A stretch of 64,000 nucleotides of DNA from Halocafeteria seosinensis (lineage: Eukaryota > Sar > Bigyra > Bicosoecida), in assembly GCA_001687465.1 (NCBI GenBank), contig LVLI01000256.1, positions 22,807 to 86,806 of the forward strand. Direction: 5' to 3'. A program made the translations under genes and the position numbers. How positions within the stretch are numbered: position 1 is the first letter of the stretch; each line of letters starts with the position of its first letter. A model generated the notes under the pieces. That model was not told the DNA's origin and ran no database searches. It saw nothing but the letters and a program-made list of their open reading frames with translations. Positions 12,188 to 23,225 of the stretch are shown piece after piece.

Positions 12188-12887
12188 TCATTTGGCGAGA
12201 CCACTCACTAGTCTTGTTCCTCGCTCTCGTTTCTGTCGGGTAGAGTCATAAACATTCTGGAGTATGGAATCGAAAGTATCATCAAACTCTTTCATTGCTC
12301 GCTGTTCGACCTCTCGAAAGATTGAATACAGCGTATCTGGATCTTTGGCGGGTTCCTCTTCGTCTTCATTATGGTTGTCTCCTGCGCTATGTGCTCCGCT
12401 TAAGTGCCCTGAGGTATTGAAACCAACCGGGGGACCGTATGTGTCTGCTGGCCCGTACTCGGCAGGTGATCCCACAGTGGGGTATACATACGTATCTCTC
12501 CAAGATGCCGTTGAACGTTCTCGAAGTATTCTTTCGGTGTTTTCTAGAGCATCATCAATGCGGCTCCACCGCTGGGCCTGGCTCCTCGAGTCCATCGTGT
12601 TTGTGGTTAACCGGCTCAAAACCACGCCGTCAAACCAAAGCCACCCTTGATGGTGATTCGTAAAAGCAAACCAAATGATACACCCCGGTTCTGAATTTGC
12701 AAGAGATCGTGTATACAGCTTCTGGAGGACAGATGCGCCAAAAAACCACACAAAACAGGAGTAGCGAGCTTCACAAATGTATATAAAGTCGCTGTACAAG
12801 GAGCGTCTTTCTGTCCATATACAAAGGGACAGATATCACATCTCTCTGAAACAATCGAACCATCCTCCTGACAATGATGAACTCCAT
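12188..12887 (-). CDS. Uncharacterised 207-aa protein
   Basis: Two exons, 12887-12798 and 12721-12188, joined by a 76-nt GT-AG intron in phase 0. The N-terminus (MEFIIVRRMVRLFQRDV) is basic and amphipathic. The middle has aromatic residues (IIWFAFTNHHQGWLWF) and then a charged helix. The C-terminal part contains a Gly/Pro-rich linker, an acidic patch (NEDEEEPAKD) and a helix rich in Glu and Asp. I do not recognise the family. It is convergent with the LRR gene, with only 5 bp between the two stop codons, and divergent from the BART gene over 225 bp. A shorter version starting at 12595 is possible if the upstream exon is wrong. Confidence 0.55.
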
Positions 12888-13112
12888 CTCCATACATGAG
12901 CGCTCAGCGTGGCGGCTGCTGTATACAACGAACTTCAACTTCAACGTATCCGCGGACTCATTTAGCTTATCTTGATGGGTTTACATTCATTGAGACGTTG
13001 CAGAAAGTGTTTGAGCTCATTATATTTAATTTACATCCTCGTGTGTCGTGTCCCTATCGCCAGAGCCCTTGGGCTTGTATTTGTAGTGAACAGAGTCCAC
13101 GAGAGCGGTATC

Positions 13113-13826
13113 ATGGCGTCCAAGGAAGATGATGACGATGATTTCCCTGTAGACCGTGCTGTATTGGATGATTTTGCGGAATCATTTTTTGACGAATCCG
13201 TGGAAGGTGCGTCTATCGGTCCGAAACTGTGGAGAGTCCTTGTGGTGCAAACTAACGCTCGTGTATCCTGTTACTCACGCAGAGGAGTTCCATCAATTTG
13301 TTAAAGAGGAGGCACCGAAATTCCGTAATGCTTCCAAGGAGCAGGCACATGATGAGGAGGAGCATAGTCTCGAGTATGTTGAATACTTCCGATCCCTTTG
13401 GTTGATTCCTTTCAGACGTACCATTCCAAGGTATTGCAGACACTACAATAGCTACCTCAAATTTGTTGAGATGGCAGAGAGAAGACTAGATGGTAAGCTT
13501 TAAACTGGTGCAATTGATGTTCCATTATCAGTGAAATACAAATGGAATTTATCGCAGAGTTCTTGGACAAACATAACATATCCAAGGAGGATTTTGTCAA
13601 TATGTGTGAAATGGTAAGCACCTGTCAGTGTTGATCCCTCGGAGGCTCAGCTCCCCTTCAATGCACCGAAGCAATGTTGCAGCTACAAAACGACGAATCC
13701 GGAGATTTCGATGATCACAAATTTATTGTTAATGTTCTTCTAGCGACAACGGACTACCATGAATTTTTGAATCTTATGAGGGAAGAGATACGGGAGCAAG
13801 ACGGATTCGATAGTGAGTCTGACTAG
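13113..13826 (+). CDS. BART-domain protein (ARL2BP/CFAP36-like)
   Basis: Four exons: 13113-13206, 13283-13492, 13558-13613, 13683-13826; 167 residues. After an acidic start (EDDDDDF) the protein is almost entirely one all-helical domain: FHQFVKEEAPKF, LEYVEYFRSL, then the FLDKHNISKEDFVNMCE helix and LLATTDYHEFLNLM near the end. This order matches the ARL2-binding BART fold of ARL2BP and the N-terminus of CFAP36/CCDC104. Such proteins bind ARL2/ARL3-GTP and act in ciliary trafficking or axonemes. The protein stops right after the BART domain, so it resembles ARL2BP in size more than full-length CFAP36. A flagellar link fits the IFT54 gene in the same window but is inference. Confidence 0.75.
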
Positions 13827-14238
13827 ACCGACATGACTATCAATAATGAGGAGTGAAGTCTGAGTGTGCACTCCGACGAAGTTCATCTTTGTCCGTAGTC
13901 TTATCGTCTCGGCAGGGCAAACTACAGTAGTTGTAACAAAGCCACAAATACCTACGGATGGAACCGTTATTGCTCAAGCCCAATGCAATGATTCACCACT
14001 AGTATTCGGAATTTTCCATCCGCCATTTTTTGGACTTACTCTCAGTAGTGTAAGGACCCTTTCCGTTTGCTATAGAATACTTGGGTACAAATTCCCGAGC
14101 AAGTAACACGTTCACAGATCCAGTCAGCTGAAGTCTTCCTGACGTCAGGTGGATAGGCTGGTCTAAATGTACATGCATGGTTGACAGTACCAATATTGAT
14201 TGAGCTGTAACAAGACGCTTAAAATACAGACGCATACA
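13827..14238. other. Intergenic between BART and HIG1 genes
   Basis: 412 bp holding the 3' region of the BART gene and the 5' region of the HIG1 gene. No further gene or repeat is seen. Confidence 0.35.
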
Positions 14239-14757
14239 ATGGAGGGGTCCAGGCGTCCTAAACAGAAAGAAAATGCGCTGATGAAAGCCAAACGACGCTT
14301 CCTGGAGGAGCCTCTGGTGCCGATTGGTAAGTGAGGAATTTGTTGTGGCTCGACGGGATGTCACGTTTTTGAGAAGAGAATGATTATATACGTGCTTTTC
14401 ACAGGTCTGGTGCTCGTAGTGGGAGTATTTGGACGAGGCTTGAAGGCGTTGTACTCGGGCGATTCCAAGACCTCCTTCCGAATGATGCGCTACCGTGTAC
14501 TTTTTCAAGGGGCCACAGTGGTGGCTATATTATATGGGATGTACTTTCATCATTTTACTAAACAGAATAACTCGACAGCGATGGAGCCAGGCAACAACAG
14601 ACTTGCCGTGGATAAGCGATACTATCTGGAGAACGCAAAAAAGTGGAACATTGATGTACAGAGAGAAGAGGATGCTACGACAAAAGCGGTGGCAGATGGA
14701 TCAGATAGTAATACTCAGAGTAATTCAGAATCAATGCAGTTATCAGCCGAAAGATGA
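14239..14757 (+). CDS. HIG1-domain mitochondrial protein (HIGD/Rcf1-like)
   Basis: Two exons, 14239-14326 and 14405-14757, 146 residues. The HIG1 signature is clear: a basic N-terminus, EEPLVPIG (about residues 24-31), a first membrane helix, a loop, then RVLFQGATVVAILYG (second helix). HIG1 proteins sit in the inner mitochondrial membrane, associate with cytochrome c oxidase and respiratory supercomplexes, and are often hypoxia-responsive. The C-terminal 60 residues after the helices are hydrophilic and longer than in the smallest HIGD1 proteins. The start ATG is the first after the upstream stop and gives a typical basic leader. Confidence 0.88.
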
Positions 14758-15256
14758 AGGAACCGATTTCCAGGGCAGGGCTGCAATAGAACATCGAGCA
14801 CTAGCTTAATTCTACGATGCTTGAGTCCCTCTCAGTAACTATACAGGAGCTTCACAGCTTTCTAAGTGCACACAATAATTTTTTCGCCTCTTGTCAAGCG
14901 TACCATCGAGTTGTGTCCAGCTACAGCACACTCTGTTTGCCCATTGTGGCCGCAACCAATGAAAATTGATTGGAGGCAGGTGTGAATTTCATGTCCTATT
15001 CACCCTATTACACTGTACGCCAGCTGTTGAGTTGATGCAATACCACAAATTTTAAAGTAGTTTGTTAAGTTCGCCCATCTTTGGAATTTAGCAAAACTTA
15101 ACGTAACTCACCAATCGAGCTTTTGGAAGCCAATTGGTACTTACTAGATTGTAACAGTAGTTGTCCCACCCTAAATTGACTTGTTGTCGGGCACAATGCA
15201 TTGAGCTCAAACTGTTCAAATTCTGTTCCATGTAGAAAAGAATAAAGAAAAAACAT
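14758..15256. other. Intergenic upstream of carboxylesterase
   Basis: About 500 bp, A/T-richer than the flanking coding DNA, with an AATAAA at about 15241-15246 just before the esterase ATG. No gene recognised. Confidence 0.35.
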
Positions 15257-17400
15257 ATGAGGACGGCATTCTGTGGTGGTGACTCGCTCTGGATAGGCAT
15301 CTGTGTCGTCCTCCTCATTGGGAGTGCCGCAGCACTCTCGTCCTCGTCTACCACGCCCATTCAAGCAGATACAGACTGCGGTCGCGTCGAGGGCCTTCTA
15401 AACACTTCCACGAATGTGGCATCGTTCAAGGGGATCCCTTATGGAGCTCCTCCAACGGGAGAACGTCGGTGGGAATCGCCGACTTCGCGCAAAGAGGCGG
15501 GATTATGCTGGGAAAACCATGTATGGGGCGCCAAAGATTATGGGCCGTATTGCGTTCAGGGAGATCCCTTCGACAGCGCGGGACAGGAAGATTGTCTCTA
15601 CCTGAATGTGTGGTCCAGCAATATGCCTCCGTCACAGGTTCGTCATGTCTACCTCGAACTTTCACTGATCACGGATTGTAATTCCTGGGGCTGTTGCCGC
15701 AGGTGAATGAATCACAAACTTCGTTGCAACCAGTGGTTGTCTTCATCTATGGAGGGGATTTAACAGGAGGAAGGACGAACTTGTATCCTTTAGATTACTT
15801 GGCAGAGAAAGAGAACATTGTCGCTGTGAGCATGAATTATCGCTTGAACCTGTTTGGATTCTTGGCAACCCGAGAGTTGACTGAAGTAAGCTTGTTGCGT
15901 TTCCTAGACTTGCTACCATCTACACCAGTGCTGTTTTTATTGACAGACTTCCTCGCGAGGGTCATCTGGAAACTATGGCTTCGAGGATCAGCAACTGGCA
16001 CTGCGATGGATTCAGAGAAACATCGAGCATTTTGGAGGAGATCCTAACCGTGTTACACTGCTGGGCCAAAGCTCTGGTGGTACCAGTATATTCGCGCTAT
16101 TGTCTTCTCCTGCCTCTAGGTACGAAAACTGCACACAGTCAATTACCCGGTTCTGTTCCCAGTTTGACAGAGACGCTTCTACTTCTGCTCCAGTGGCCTG
16201 TTCCATCACGCAATCAGTTTGTCAGGTTCACCCAACCTCACAATGACTCTGGTCGAGGCAGAAAAACAAAATGCTGATATTCCAAAGCAACTCAATTGCC
16301 TCAAGGAGAATGATCCCGGTGCTACTGTGGCGTGCATGAAAAACAAGAGCAGCGACGAAATTAAGAAAGTTGTTCCTGCCTCTTGGGACTCCACGAAAGG
16401 ACTATGGGGATTTCCACCCTCCGAGGCCGCACATGACCCAAAAGGTCTCAATGCTGCAGGTACGCGCACATATGCATGTTTTGCGTCTTAAGCGGTATAA
16501 CTATTCTTGCCTTTGCTTATTCAGGAGTCGCCATTGTCGACGGTAGAGTTGTCCAAACGGATTTGCTTAGTGCACTTGAAGAGGGAACCATAGATGTCCC
16601 ATTTATTGTTGGCACCATGGCACAGGAGCCAGATCTCTCTCCGAACAAGGTAGTTTGGGGTATGAAGAAGAGCAATTTCTCGAAATTAGTGAACGACAGT
16701 TTCAGTCCCTGGGGAGACGATGTCGGTGAACATATCCTCAGTGCTTATTCGAAGGAGATGGAGAACGGTGGTCCACAGAAAGCGTATGACTCCATACTAA
16801 CTGACTATGGAGTATCGTGCGGTAATATGGAAGTGGCAATGGCCGCCGCCAGAGGATTTAGGTCTCCAGTATATAGTTATGTGATGAGTCAATGCCCTGA
16901 GAAACCAATGTGGAACTTGGGTAAGCTAGATGCGCAGTTCCACAAAGCGACCAGAGTGCGATTTATTACGATGATTCAACGAACATGCAGACATATTTTA
17001 CCAAAATCGTTTCGCATTCCATACGTTCGAACTCTTTGCGGCGATCAACCAATATGATATATACTCGGCACTCCTGGGCCTCCCCTCCTATACGCCTGAG
17101 AGTTGCGACATCCAATATGGCAAGTTAGTCCGAAGTGCTTGGACCCAACTAAGCTACGATGGCAGATTGGACCCTGACAGTCCTAGTGGCTGGCTGGCCA
17201 TCAATGACGTAGCAGGATTCCCATCTTCATACAATGTCGGTGTTATAGGAAATACAATTGACGGTTGCCATCGCCTTCCCACGCTTTCGAAGCAACAACA
17301 GTGCGTTGTGAAAGCTAGAAATGTGAACAGTTACAAGAAGTCCACTTGTTCCTGGTGGAAATCCATCGGCTTTGACATGAGATTCTGGTGGAGTAATTGA
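15257..17400 (+). CDS. Secreted type-B carboxylesterase
   Basis: Six exons: 15257-15637, 15703-15885, 15947-16119, 16194-16459, 16525-16920, 16991-17400; 602 residues. A signal peptide (hydrophobic IGICVVLLIGSAAAL) is followed by the esterase/lipase alpha-beta hydrolase fold: FKGIPYGAPPTG, EDCLYLNVWSS, the oxyanion region VVVFIYGGD, GNYGFEDQQLALRWI, nucleophile loop GQSSGG (Ser230) and the catalytic-His region FAFHTFELFA. The family hydrolyses carboxylic esters. Two departures stand out: the usual HGGG oxyanion motif reads YGGD, and the usual GESAGG reads GQSSGG; the nucleophile, G-x-S-x-G and His are retained. Several paired cysteines fit a secreted protein. No C-terminal retention signal is seen; the last residues are FWWSN. 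Confidence 0.88.
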
Positions 17401-17841
17401 CGGGAGCCAAACAGCTGTGAGGTGCTTGGAATGGAAGTTGGGTAGTCATCAAGAACCTCCAGTTGTTTTCCGTGTTCGCAGACGTAGGGAGAACCTGCAT
17501 TCTTCTATAGTTGAAAGCGTGTGGAGGCAGGTGCACAATTCGGTTCTTCTACGGAGTTCGGAACTATTCTACTTCTTTTGATTCCGTCGTACTCCCTCTG
17601 ACGGGGTAAGTTATGTCCGTGTTTCGAACTCCAGAGGGAGGATGCGCGATGCAGAGCCACGCTACGACTTGCCGGAGTCTACGTACTCCTACTATAGGAA
17701 GTAGATCGGTATTATGGAGCATGACACAATCTTGACCCATACAGTAGAAACATTTATGTATATTTGGAGAGCGCTCCCCGCTCCCTCAAGTCTACTGACA
17801 TGAATAATGAATAAGAGTCTTTAACCATACTACGTCGTATC
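17401..17841. other. Convergent 3' intergenic with a small inverted repeat
   Basis: About 440 bp between convergent genes. CTCCCTCTG (about 17592) and CAGAGGGAG (about 17632) could pair as a 9-bp stem with a loop of roughly 30 nt. No gene recognised. Confidence 0.35.
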
Positions 17842-20800
17842 TCATCCAGATCTCCTTGCGTAGAAAAGAACATAAGCTGTGGACCTGGTTTTCTCCTTTT
17901 CAACTTCGGTTCTATCTACCTCTTCTACGAACGAGTCATCAACAAGGTACCAGGTGCCGTGAAGCTCGCGTTCCTCTAGGGTACCAGAGTCTACGCGCAG
18001 TTCGTGTACATGTTCCGCATTGCCCCGAGCAATAGCCTCGACAAGTTCAAAAGGAAATCCAAGATTAGAAGAAAACCCGCAACGGGAACGTAGCCATCCC
18101 GGTGCGAGGAAGCTGGAATCGTCCAAGTGCTGGGTGGCCCCGTAGCGAACATATGCAATATAGTGTCCACCCTCCATTCGGCCTCTGTGACAGACGACCC
18201 CAAAACAGTCATAACGTGTATCTTCATCATGTGGCTCTATATCTTCAACTTGAATTGGATACGACTGCAAGGCGTTGTCTCCCTCTTCGGATACCCTGTC
18301 ACGCTGTTGTGACTCTTTCAGCTTTTTCCGGATGCGCTTCGCCCAAGCGCCTTTCCTCACAGGGGAGGGAGCTACGAATTCATCCAAGTTTAGATCATCA
18401 AGAGGGAACGAAATGGGGTGCGTAAGCTTGCGAGGGTTAAGATGGTGCTGCGACTTGCTTGTTTGGGTTGGCTTGCTTTTTTCAGAATCTGCGCTAGCGG
18501 TCGCGGTATCGGGACGATTTTGCTCGGAACCCACTCCTACAGCAGTCCCCGAATCATCGGCACCAGAGGGAGATATGTACTCACTGAGACTGTGATTCAA
18601 TGAACGGGAAGGCAGTAGCCGCCAGTTGCCATCGGAGACGTCGTTAGTATCTAGCGAAGGAGGGGCACATTGAAAGCGGTTCAACTGTACAATGAGAATT
18701 AGGGGCAGCGGGGGTAACAGCCATGTCTTCGCCAATCCATAGCGGTAACGCTTTTCTCCCTTTTGCTTATCCTCTTCATTTTCCACTTTATGGGTAATAT
18801 GTGGTGAAAAATAAGCTCGAAGACATTCTTCTAGAGAGTCAATATCACGCAATTCTTCCCCGGAATATTTCACTTCCATGACCTGATGTGAAGATAGTTG
18901 GCTGGTAGGAAAGAGAGAATAGAGCGAACGAGCAAAATATGAGGAGAATGCTTCAGGTTGCACCGTGGAAGATACGGGTAACGGGGGTAGTAACTCTCCA
19001 TCATCTGGCCCTAACTGAAGGTCATCTGACAACAATTCTTCGTCGGTCAAGACTACCGCCTCACCCGAATTAGACTGCTGGCCCAATTGGTCAGACTCGT
19101 GTAAGGATGATTTCTGCCCATTCTCTACCTGACCGCTCCTCTTCTCCCTTCTAAAGACCTTCTTCATTAACCAAGATCGCAGTCCAGACTTTTCTTTGCG
19201 TTTACTCTTAGAGCCACTGTGTTTAGGATCTTTTCCACGTTTCGCCGGCTCTAGAACATCCCATTGACGCTCTACAACCGTATAGAGGAAAAACATTTGC
19301 TTTATGATTGACGTTTCCAACTCAATGGTTTCTTGAGGTACTCTCAAACTTGGTATGTCCATAACAAACTGGTAGAAACGCTTTCCGTTCGACAAAGGGA
19401 TCTCATTACATTCTGCGACGCGCCATAAACATTAGTGAATAGCAAAGGTACATAAACAACATTGCTCCTAATACTCACCTTTAATTTTGGAAAATTTATG
19501 ATTTGAACAGGAATCACCAACAGTCCATACACAAAATGAAGGATGAGGATCTACAGAGTAAGTAATTACGTTCTCATGATCCAGAGTCTCGATTGGGATA
19601 CGGTATTTTCGCGCCATGTCTTCGTGAAGGGCGTCGACTACTGCCATTAAGGCCTCGTGTGCATCCTGCTGCCCGACTCCATGAAACACTCGGTCCTGCA
19701 TTGGAACACACGAGAGATCTACTGTCACTCCTTAACGAGTGCATACGCAACGTGGTACCTAGGACCCACCTTTTCTGTCAAAAGCGATTTGATCCAAACG
19801 GGTGCAATACATGTTCGTTTTCCAAGCCACATGTTCCACAACAGAGCGGCAAAGGCTTCGGCGAACCGTGCATTTAAACCAAATCTGATATAATTCGTAA
19901 AGCAATAAGAGGTAAGTGGCGGCACCGTTATGCTGAGGGGTGGAATCTACTATAATCAACGCTGAGCTGCTTACTTTCTGTGCATGTTCAAATGTGCACG
20001 AAACGGAAGTCCCGATAGTAAATACGTAGCCAGAGGTGTCGTATGAGCAAGACATTGCAGAATGGAATTGAAATAGCATGTGTTCTGCAAGTTCTCCAAG
20101 CCGACCAGTCCCCGGCGAAGCCTTCCCGTTGGGCTTCCACAAAACTCATTGGTCGGCACAGCCATGGAGCCGTAATTTGTGTCGCCCTCGAACGCGAATT
20201 CGAGCTCCCTGCAGCCGATTGAATACGGAGTTTTCCTCGACAAATGCATACCCCGTCCAATAGATTTTACATACTTAATGTTATGTTCTAGGGTTTCATG
20301 GTCGTAAACGATACGTACGGCGCCACTCTGCTCCTCATAAGAAACTATCACCCCGCAATCTAAGCTTGATCGCCGCCTGTTTAGGGTGTATACTCTTCGC
20401 CCTAACAAGGTCTGCCAGGCAACGGAACGAGTCCGGGTACACGAGAATAAACGTTCAAGCGAGGATTGGGGTACCTCTTCCAATCCCGATTTGTTGGAAG
20501 AGTGAAGAGGATACGTGCAGTCTGTAATGTCGAGCGTCTTTTCATGCTCCGTACCGGACATGGGTGTCGGAGAGTAGACAGCATCGAAGCAACAGTGGTC
20601 TGGATGTTCGGTGATATCCATGTTTTCGGTGGCTTTTCCGTCCTGAAGGAAGAGTTGCGGTTCCGCAGTCCATAACACAGGAAATTCGTCTAGGCAAATC
20701 TCTGCGACAGTACCAACCCATGTGAGGTTCCCGTCTGCACCACCGTCGTCCCCCGCAGGAGCTTACCTCTCTTCTTCCCTCTAATAGAAACGATGTGTTT

Positions 20801-21626
20801 CCCAACAGCTGCGTCATAATCGTGAATAGTCATGTTTTCCCATTTATGCTGATGCACTAAGATCAATGCCGTCTTGTCAACAACCTCGCTGCAAACTCAT
20901 TCGGACGACCATCATTCAACCTAAACACGACTCCAACCAACCAACAGGCAAAACTCACTCCTTGTATCCTTTCTCTAAAATAAACTGCCTTGAAGGCAAG
21001 TAATACCACTTCTTATCGCCATCGTCGTAAAAGACGAAATGCATATCTTCTTGCTCGGAGTAATTTGTTATCCGTCCCCGGTACCAAGCGTCGTCTAATG
21101 GCCAGTACACACGAACGCGGTCTGCAGATCAAGATAGGATACAACGTATTCATCGGATTCATTGTCTCTACAGTGGTCAGTCACGACTTGTTTTTGGTAT
21201 CTTACTTCCGAGTAACCCGTGCGGGTCTTTCGGCTGTTCGACGACGTGGTGGGAATCCCTCTGTGCCATCGACCCACTTGCCGGAGAGCCCTGAGTGGAC
21301 GCTGTAGTGCTCGAACCTTGGACAGAATCCAATGGAGGAACAGCGTTCCTCTTATCGCGGTGATGGTCCCCGTTTTCCCCAGCATAGCCGCCGTTTGTCG
21401 TTGGTTCGTCAATTCCGGTGCCTACGGCTCCGTCAGGATATTTTCTACGGCGTCTTCTCCGGGGACCCTCTCTATCCGCAGCCTCTTCTTCCAAGCTCTG
21501 TTGCCTCTGCCGGGCACCTTCGGTGCTATATTGTTCTCCGCCTTCCGTGTATGCGTTCGCATGGCTGCCATTACCGTTCATGTTCTCCGGCTTCAAGTTG
21601 TAGTTCGTCCCAGGAGCACGGCTCAT
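17842..21626 (-). CDS. Ubiquitin-specific protease with N-terminal Tudor-like domain
   Basis: Seven exons: 21626-21206, 21121-20959, 20888-20767, 20701-19975, 19884-19770, 19695-19479, 19412-17842; 3336 nt, 1111 residues. Residues 1-140 are low-complexity with a basic RRRRRRK cluster that could be a nuclear signal. Exon 2 (about residues 141-195) encodes a Tudor/Agenet-like fold: RVYWPLDDAWYRGRITNY then FVFYDDGDKKWYYL. The USP catalytic domain follows: Cys box GLENLQNTCYFNSILQC (Cys444), GVGQQDAHEAL, LILIVQLNRFQ, His box MEGGHYIAYVR (His1005) and YVLFYARR near the end. It has large Ser-rich insertions between the Cys and His boxes. USPs remove ubiquitin from substrates by cysteine proteolysis. 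The Tudor-like module suggests recruitment to chromatin or methylated partners, which is inference. It lies downstream of APC10 on the same strand, 490 bp away. Confidence 0.87.
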
Positions 21627-22116
21627 GTTTACCCTCTACACATGGCTCCTCGAAGGAATATACACAAGAATCCCCCTCGGTACGTAATACAATATAGGTA
21701 TATGACAGGCAAGAAATGGTCATGTAGCTATTCTACCCCCTTAACAACAAGAAAATGACGCACAAAGGTGACGGCTTGGGCTGCTGTTTGTGTTTTCTTG
21801 GCTAACTACCATGGTACAACAACAATCTTTTTTTTTGACGCTACGTGGTTGAAGTTTGTAAAGTTTGTAGATGGCCATGGACGCCATGACTCACGACTCT
21901 GTGCTTCCGTCACTAGACACGACACAGCTATTAAATCAGCTTCTACAATCCTGCTCATGGAATTTTCAGCCAAATTTTTTATTTATTTGATCAGTTCATT
22001 TCTTGGTACAGTGGTCGAGGATCGACCAAGCATTTGAATTTGCGACCTCAGCTACTTCGAAGTTCCAACCAGATACAAACGTTCTCCGGAGAGGCGAGAC
22101 GAAGGATTGTTATCGT
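21627..22116. other. Intergenic between APC10 and USP genes
   Basis: 490 bp with the APC10 3' end and the USP promoter. A run of T (about 21829-21836) is the only low-complexity feature. No gene recognised. Confidence 0.35.
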
Positions 22117-22877
22117 TCACCGAATAAACGCGTACTGTAGTGCTTCGGGGGTTGTCAAAGGGACAGGAAGTTGCCCATGCAAGAGCGGCTTGCGTGGACT
22201 GAAGATTTTCGCCTGACGAATCCTCGTGTCTCGTCCTTGTTGGTGCATACTTATGATACTTATACAAACAATAAACGTCTTCATACAACCATCCTTTGTC
22301 CCAAGCGGTATTTTAACCCACCCCGAAGGTTCCGCAAGTTCAACTGTCTTCACTGCCGCCATATCTTGGAAAGTGGTCCCAGCGGTGACTTGAACCTGTG
22401 ATTGAAAGTAGATAGCACTTTTGAATGCAAACTTGTAAACAACAAAGAACTTACTTTTTGCGGTGTATAGCTTTCATCTTCTTTATAGTCCACATAAAAG
22501 GCCACACTATCTATCTCTTGCCTCTTGTGGAACTCGATAGTGACCACATGAGGCTGTAGCCCATCCGATTGCCAAAACGTATCCAGCTGCAAAAGAACCA
22601 GTTCACGAATACTACAGGGGCTTCACTGCATTCCCTTATACGATCATACCTTCTCATCTAGCATATTGTTTAGCTCATTACCCATTTTGGCCCCTGAGAC
22701 AGTCCATTGACCTTCCTTATTCAGTTCACGGAGGTAATGAACATTCGTTAGTTGTTCCTCGACATAATACCCTGGCTCCTCTGTGTCTCCATGGCGATCT
22801 TCCTCTCCTTGGGATACGGGGACAATACTCGCTCCGGATCCCACATTCGTTCCTCCATTAGCCTGATTGTTGGCCAT
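22117..22877 (-). CDS. APC10: Anaphase-promoting complex subunit 10 (DOC domain)
   Basis: Three exons: 22877-22650, 22586-22455, 22395-22117; 212 residues. APC10/Doc1 contributes to substrate (D-box) binding by the APC/C ubiquitin ligase. The DOC jelly-roll is evident: LDTFWQSDGLQPHVVTIEFH, FYVDYKEDESYTPQK, then VELAEPSGWVKIPL, and ISMHQQGRDTRIRQAKIFSP. The protein ends in the dipeptide Ile-Arg (AFIR, stop), the C-terminal IR tail that docks APC10 to APC3/Cdc27 in known complexes. The N-terminus (about 50 residues) is Gly/Asn-rich and variable. All three introns and phases agree. It is divergent from IFT54 across about 350 bp. Confidence 0.93.
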
Positions 22878-23225
22878 ACTGCGCTGCAATTACCCACAAG
22901 GCCTCTATCACTCCATGATTCGAGTTCAAATGGCACCCTCCAGGTCAGCTTTCCTTCAGCTCACCACACCACATGTTTCAACAGTGTATATTTCCGCCAA
23001 TAAGACAATACCATTTTGATATGCTACGCCTCTTCCTATACACTCACACACGCATGTGTACTGAAGACAATCTCGTTGAAGATGGGACTCCAGAACTTCT
23101 GGACTTTCCCGGCCGTTAACCCCCTTTTACTAGAATATCCCCTGCAGAGGTTGTTATCGAAGACCATCTCCAGCTTATTTGATTGACATAGTAGGTAGTA
23201 TCTGTACTGTCGAGGGGAAAGGGCC
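22878..23225. promoter_or_regulatory. Divergent promoter region of APC10 and IFT54
   Basis: 348 bp between the two start codons. Both 5' regions must lie here. No specific element identified. Confidence 0.4.

Noticed and set aside
12616-12897. Minus-strand 93-aa ORF
   Set aside because: It is a shadow of the two-exon gene at 12188-12887; the spliced frame joins cleanly to the downstream exon.
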